Assembly: GCA_947367855.1 (NCBI GenBank)
Contig: CANBFE010000041.1
Coordinates: forward strand, 1 to 24,269
DNA: 24,269 bases
Source: an uncultured Lachnospiraceae bacterium
Lineage (GTDB): Bacteria; Bacillota; Clostridia; Lachnospirales; Lachnospiraceae
Direction: 5' to 3'
In this document: one piece after another, positions 21,830 through 24,269 of the stretch
Layout: each line of letters begins with the position of its first letter
How positions within the stretch are numbered: the first letter of the stretch is position 1
The notes under the pieces: model-generated
Databases searched by the model: none
What the model was told of the DNA's origin: nothing
Seen by the model: only the letters and a program-made list of their open reading frames with translations
Translations under genes and position numbers: made by a program

Positions 21830-22729
21830 TTAGCCCGCTATGCCTTTCAGCCCGGTTTCGCAGTCCTGTATGAAATGCAATATCCTGCAGGCTTCCTCTG
21901 CCCCCCGGCTGTCTTTCAGACCGATGAAAAAAGCCGCAAACAGGATCTCAATGGCCTCCATCACCCAGGGAACTGCACTCTTCTCTTCCGCAGTCAGCCC
22001 CGATACACTCTCGTATCCTTCCAACGCTGCCTTCACGGTTCTCAGCCATTCCTCCTTTGTAAAAGCCGTGTCCCCCTCTTCCGCCAACAGCCCCGCCAGA
22101 AAATAACAGAGATCAAAAATCCGGATATTTTTCTGGCTCAAGTCAAAATCCAGGTATCCCGTAAAGTTACCTTCGGAAAACAGAAAATTTTCAAAATGCA
22201 CATCCCTGTGAATCAGCTGTTTGGGCAGAAGCTCATATCCCTTTTCCAGACCGGCCACAATCCTCTCATACTCCTCTTCCCGGATCGTCTCCCAGTGATC
22301 CTCTGTCAGATTATCCCGGATCCACCCCCGCAGCTCTTCCAACAGGCTGTTCTCCCAAAACGCCATTTCCTTCTCACACTGCAGAAACGCCCTGTGCAGA
22401 CAGGCGATTGCAAAACCCATCTTCCAGGCCATTTTCTCCTCTTTCACATCCTGTACTCTGCTTCCCTCCAACTTTTCCGTCAGAAGAAAGTAATCCTGCT
22501 GACAGACAATATATTTTTCTCCCGTCCCGGCAGGAACGATACGGGCTGCCGGAATATTACAATCGCATAATATTGTCAGTATCCTGATATTCCTTTCCAA
22601 TGCCTCTCTGTCATGGTAGATTTTTACCACATGGGAATGGTTGACCTCCCATGCGGTGCCGTAGATCTGGGTTATTTCTCCCGCCTCCATTCCCCATAAG
22701 GGCAGAATCTGTTCCAGTCGTTTTATCAT
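21830..22729 (-). CDS. APH-fold small-molecule kinase (aminoglycoside phosphotransferase family)
   Basis: A 299-residue cytoplasmic protein with an ATG at 22729 preceded by AGGAAA. The kinase-like core has the catalytic loop HRDVHFEN at 174-181 (Asp176 as base, Asn181 for magnesium) and the metal-binding YLDFDLS with Asp194 and Asp196, plus VVKIY at 34-38 as the likely ATP-lysine strand. This family phosphorylates aminoglycosides, choline, homoserine, sugars or macrolides; the sequence does not show which. Because the family has many housekeeping members I would not call it a resistance gene, even though an AAC(6')-like remnant lies 1.6 kb away. The 47-base gap to the convergent ZIP gene shows no obvious terminator. 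Confidence 0.85.
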   Translation of the reverse strand: MIKRLEQILPLWGMEAGEITQIYGTAWEVNHSHVVKIYHDREALERNIRILTILCDCNIPAARIVPAGTGEKYIVCQQDYFLLTEKLEGSRVQDVKEEKMAWKMGFAIACLHRAFLQCEKEMAFWENSLLEELRGWIRDNLTEDHWETIREEEYERIVAGLEKGYELLPKQLIHRDVHFENFLFSEGNFTGYLDFDLSQKNIRIFDLCYFLAGLLAEEGDTAFTKEEWLRTVKAALEGYESVSGLTAEEKSAVPWVMEAIEILFAAFFIGLKDSRGAEEACRILHFIQDCETGLKGIAG

Positions 22730-22766
22730 TTTCCTGTTCCTCTCTTTTCCCGGTTTATGCTGCCCT

Positions 22767-22772
22767 ATTATA
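22767..22772 (-). promoter_or_regulatory. Extended -10 promoter of the APH-fold gene
   Basis: On the minus strand TGTTATAAT combines a consensus TATAAT with the extended TG. No good -35 is seen. The ATG lies 38 bases downstream of it. Confidence 0.55.
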
Positions 22773-22823
22773 ACATACCTTTCCGCCTTTACATATGCTC
22801 ATCCTTTTTTGGAATAAAAGTCC

Positions 22824-22852
22824 TTCCCAAACCTGACGCCCTGCTGTATAAT
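22824..22852 (+). promoter_or_regulatory. Promoter of the flavin-binding-like gene, with overlapping dyad
   Basis: TTCCCA (22824-22829) and TATAAT (22847-22852) are 17 bases apart. A small dyad, GGAACATATTCC (22854-22865), covers the expected transcription start and is a plausible operator. Confidence 0.5.
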
Positions 22853-22911
22853 AGGAACATATTCCAAGCAGAACTGCCGCAGGTATTCTGATGACAAAAA
22901 AGGAGGCACAA

Positions 22912-23343
22912 ATGAACGAGAAATTAAACAAAACAACCGCCGAAATCATGGACCAGCGATTCGGCTGTGACACTTTGCTGTCCGTTGCTACGGCAGAGAA
23001 AAACATCCCCTACGTACGGACAGTCAACAGCTTTTATGAGGATGGCGCATTCTATGTGATAACCTATGCCCTCTCCAATAAAATCCGGCACATCGCCGAA
23101 AATCCCACTGTTGCCGTCTGCGGGGAGTGGTTTACAGGCCACGGAACCGGGGAAAACCTGGGCCATGTAAAGGCAGAGCAAAACGCGGAAATCATGTCCA
23201 AATTAAGGACTGTTTTCGCAGAATGGTATGGCAACGGTCATGTCGATGAGGAAGATCCCAATACCTGTCTTCTGCGCATCCGTTTGACGACAGGCATCCT
23301 CTACCATCACGGAACCAGATACGATATTGATTTCACTGTCTGA
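22912..23343 (+). CDS. Pyridoxamine 5'-phosphate oxidase-like flavin-binding protein
   Basis: A 143-residue protein starting at the ATG at 22912, five bases after AAAGGAGG; an in-frame ATG at 22891 lies upstream of that site and is rejected. The split-barrel pattern is visible: a strand LLSVATAEKNIPYVRTVNSF, then YEDGAFYVITYALSNKIRHI, then ENPTVAVCGEWFTGHG, and a C-terminal RIRLTTGILYHHG. Proteins of this family bind FMN or related cofactors; many are uncharacterised, and this one need not be a PNP oxidase. Genes on either side are convergent or divergent, so it is transcribed alone. Confidence 0.82.
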   Translation: MNEKLNKTTAEIMDQRFGCDTLLSVATAEKNIPYVRTVNSFYEDGAFYVITYALSNKIRHIAENPTVAVCGEWFTGHGTGENLGHVKAEQNAEIMSKLRTVFAEWYGNGHVDEEDPNTCLLRIRLTTGILYHHGTRYDIDFTV

Positions 23344-23360
23344 AAAGGGATAAAAATGTC

Positions 23361-23399
23361 CAGGAAGGCCGCGATTAGCGGCCCCTGAAATGATTCCTG
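23361..23399. repeat. Nested hairpin between convergent genes
   Basis: GGCCGC (23367-23372) pairs with GCGGCC (23378-23383) around GATTA, and an outer arm CAGGAA (23361-23366) can pair with TTCCTG (23394-23399). It lies between the stops of the convergent flavin-binding-like and Rpn genes. There is no adjacent T-run except a looser ATTTTTATC on the minus strand, so bidirectional termination is possible but unproven. Confidence 0.5.
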
Positions 23400-23435
23400 C
23401 ACAGTTTCTCCTGTTAAATGCTCTGTCATCTAAAC

Positions 23436-24269
23436 TTACAAATACAATTTAGCTGTTTCTTCCGCTAAATGGAATTTTTCCTGTATTTTATTCAGAATAA
23501 TGCTGTCTGCAATTTGTAAATCCTTTAAAACTGATACCATAGCTCTTATTCCTTCCTGTCTTCCCTCTTGTCTTCCCTCCTGTCTTCCCTCTTGTCTTCC
23601 CTTTTCAATTCCTTTCTCCTCCACACCCTTACTTAAATTACACATAAGCGACACCTCACTTTCCAAGGCTAAAGTCATTCTGATATGAAAATCTTCCTCC
23701 AATATCTGGCACTTATCCTGTGAACCTGTCTCCGTGGACAGAAGCACATTCAACAGTTTCAATAAATCTGTACCTGAATCTTCCTCTTTCCCAAGACAGA
23801 TCATGACAGCCGCCATCAGATCATAATCCGCTTTTCGTTCCTTTACACTGCCCACCAGATTTTCTTCCGCAATATAATAACGGGTAATGCTGTTTTCACG
23901 GCTCTTTGGCGGATTCATGCAAATCCAGATGCTGTATACTTTTTTGATATTCTCATAGTGGGAATTTGTAAACTCGGTTCCATATTGGGCGGAAATCATC
24001 CGGCTGCAGTAATAGATTCCCCTTTTTATCAGCGGATAACCCGGATAAAAATCATTCTGGGCTTCCAGATTGATAATTAAGCGAATCAATTCCCCGGATA
24101 CAGGAGCTGTTGCAAGAAAGCGGATATCATAGGTAACTGTCCCCTCCGTCAGAGAAAAATCTTCGTTTCCAACTCCCTGTATCATAGAAACGCGGTTGGA
24201 TTCATCCGGGGCAACTGCCACTTCGCCCACCTGCGGTGTGCCTTCAATATATTTTTCCGCAATCTCTTC
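23436..24269 (-). CDS. Rpn-family PD-(D/E)XK nuclease/putative transposase (5' end outside window)
   Basis: The frame is open to the window edge, giving 277 residues of a longer protein; 13 codons (EEIAEKYIEGTPQ) lie between the edge and the first in-frame GTG, so no internal start is needed. The nuclease core shows YDIRFLATAP, then INLEAQNDFYPGYPLIKRGI, the Asp and Glu-x-Gln motif of this PD-(D/E)XK branch, and KKVYSIWICM. These proteins are recombination-promoting nucleases or transposase-like proteins, present in many copies in gut Firmicutes. Near the C-terminus is a four-fold RQEG repeat, coded by 12-base units, then a short helical tail. The missing N-terminus would normally carry the first part of the fold. 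Confidence 0.85.
   Translation of the reverse strand, partial: EEIAEKYIEGTPQVGEVAVAPDESNRVSMIQGVGNEDFSLTEGTVTYDIRFLATAPVSGELIRLIINLEAQNDFYPGYPLIKRGIYYCSRMISAQYGTEFTNSHYENIKKVYSIWICMNPPKSRENSITRYYIAEENLVGSVKERKADYDLMAAVMICLGKEEDSGTDLLKLLNVLLSTETGSQDKCQILEEDFHIRMTLALESEVSLMCNLSKGVEEKGIEKGRQEGRQEGRQEGRQEGIRAMVSVLKDLQIADSIILNKIQEKFHLAEETAKLYL
23560..23595 (-). repeat. 12-bp tandem repeat encoding RQEG units
   Basis: Three consecutive 12-base units of the form CTTCCCTCTTGT (the middle one with one C for T) lie in the Rpn gene, with partial units on both sides. Because the unit is a multiple of three, gain or loss of copies changes repeat number in the protein but keeps the frame. Confidence 0.85.

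Noticed and set aside
21830..22729. Calling the APH-fold gene an aminoglycoside resistance determinant
   Set aside because: The catalytic motifs are shared with many housekeeping kinases, and nothing in the substrate-binding region points to an antibiotic.
23560..23595. Short regular repeats as a possible CRISPR array
   Set aside because: Units are 12 bases, contiguous without spacers, and lie within an open reading frame.
1..24269. tRNA, rRNA or CRISPR loci
   Set aside because: I saw no cloverleaf-like tRNA pattern, rRNA segment or direct-repeat/spacer array when reading both strands; a tRNA or CRISPR scan was not possible here.

Overview
The window looks like a chromosome segment of a gut Lachnospiraceae-type Firmicute. 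This rests on family content and base usage rather than on a marker gene: roughly half G+C by eye, strong AGGAGG ribosome binding sites, an ECF sigma factor with a DUF4179-type anti-sigma factor, TPR-bearing XRE regulators, an Rpn-type PD-(D/E)XK protein with RQEG repeats, and remnants of a large serine recombinase and an IS256-family transposase. Nearly all genes lie on the minus strand; only the ZIP transporter and the flavin-binding-like protein are on the plus strand.

Layout. 1-375: mobile-element debris, with an IS256-type transposase fragment joined to the first codons of a serine recombinase behind a large hairpin. 376-5458: a tightly overlapped minus-strand operon of two different MutS-like ATPases followed by a regulator with two HTH regions. 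5549-9071: a secreted or membrane-anchored LysM protein and alaS. 9215-13171: an anti-sigma/ECF sigma pair downstream of a large lipoprotein that joins a propeller-like N-terminal part to an ABC-type solute-binding domain. 13321-16329: a promoter-led gene run encoding a REC-GGDEF response regulator, an unrecognised 297-residue protein, a YbaK-type deacylase and an AlkC/AlkD-like HEAT-repeat protein. 16436-19849: an AraC-type regulator with a very long helical C-terminal part, and a methyl-accepting chemotaxis protein with a structured leader. 19989-20790: a frameshifted AAC(6')-like acetyltransferase remnant abutting an Ogt/MGMT methyltransferase. 21000-23343: a ZIP metal transporter, an APH-fold kinase and a flavin-binding-like protein. 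23436 to the end: an Rpn-family protein that runs off the window.

The best candidate for an undescribed system is the MutS-pair operon (376-5458). The two proteins have divergent sequences but the same plan: no recognisable mismatch-binding domain, a helical core, and a MutS-type ATPase domain in which the usual Walker B Asp-Glu is Asn-Glu. They overlap by four bases, which suggests a co-translated heterodimer, and the regulator is encoded directly downstream. I infer a specialised DNA- or nucleic-acid-structure-sensing ATPase, not ordinary mismatch repair; its function cannot be read from the sequence. Secondary points of interest are the signalling cluster (a lone response regulator-cyclase, a lone chemoreceptor, an unusual AraC protein), the orphan propeller/solute-binding lipoprotein beside an ECF module, and several long intergenic inverted repeats that lack a terminator U-tract.
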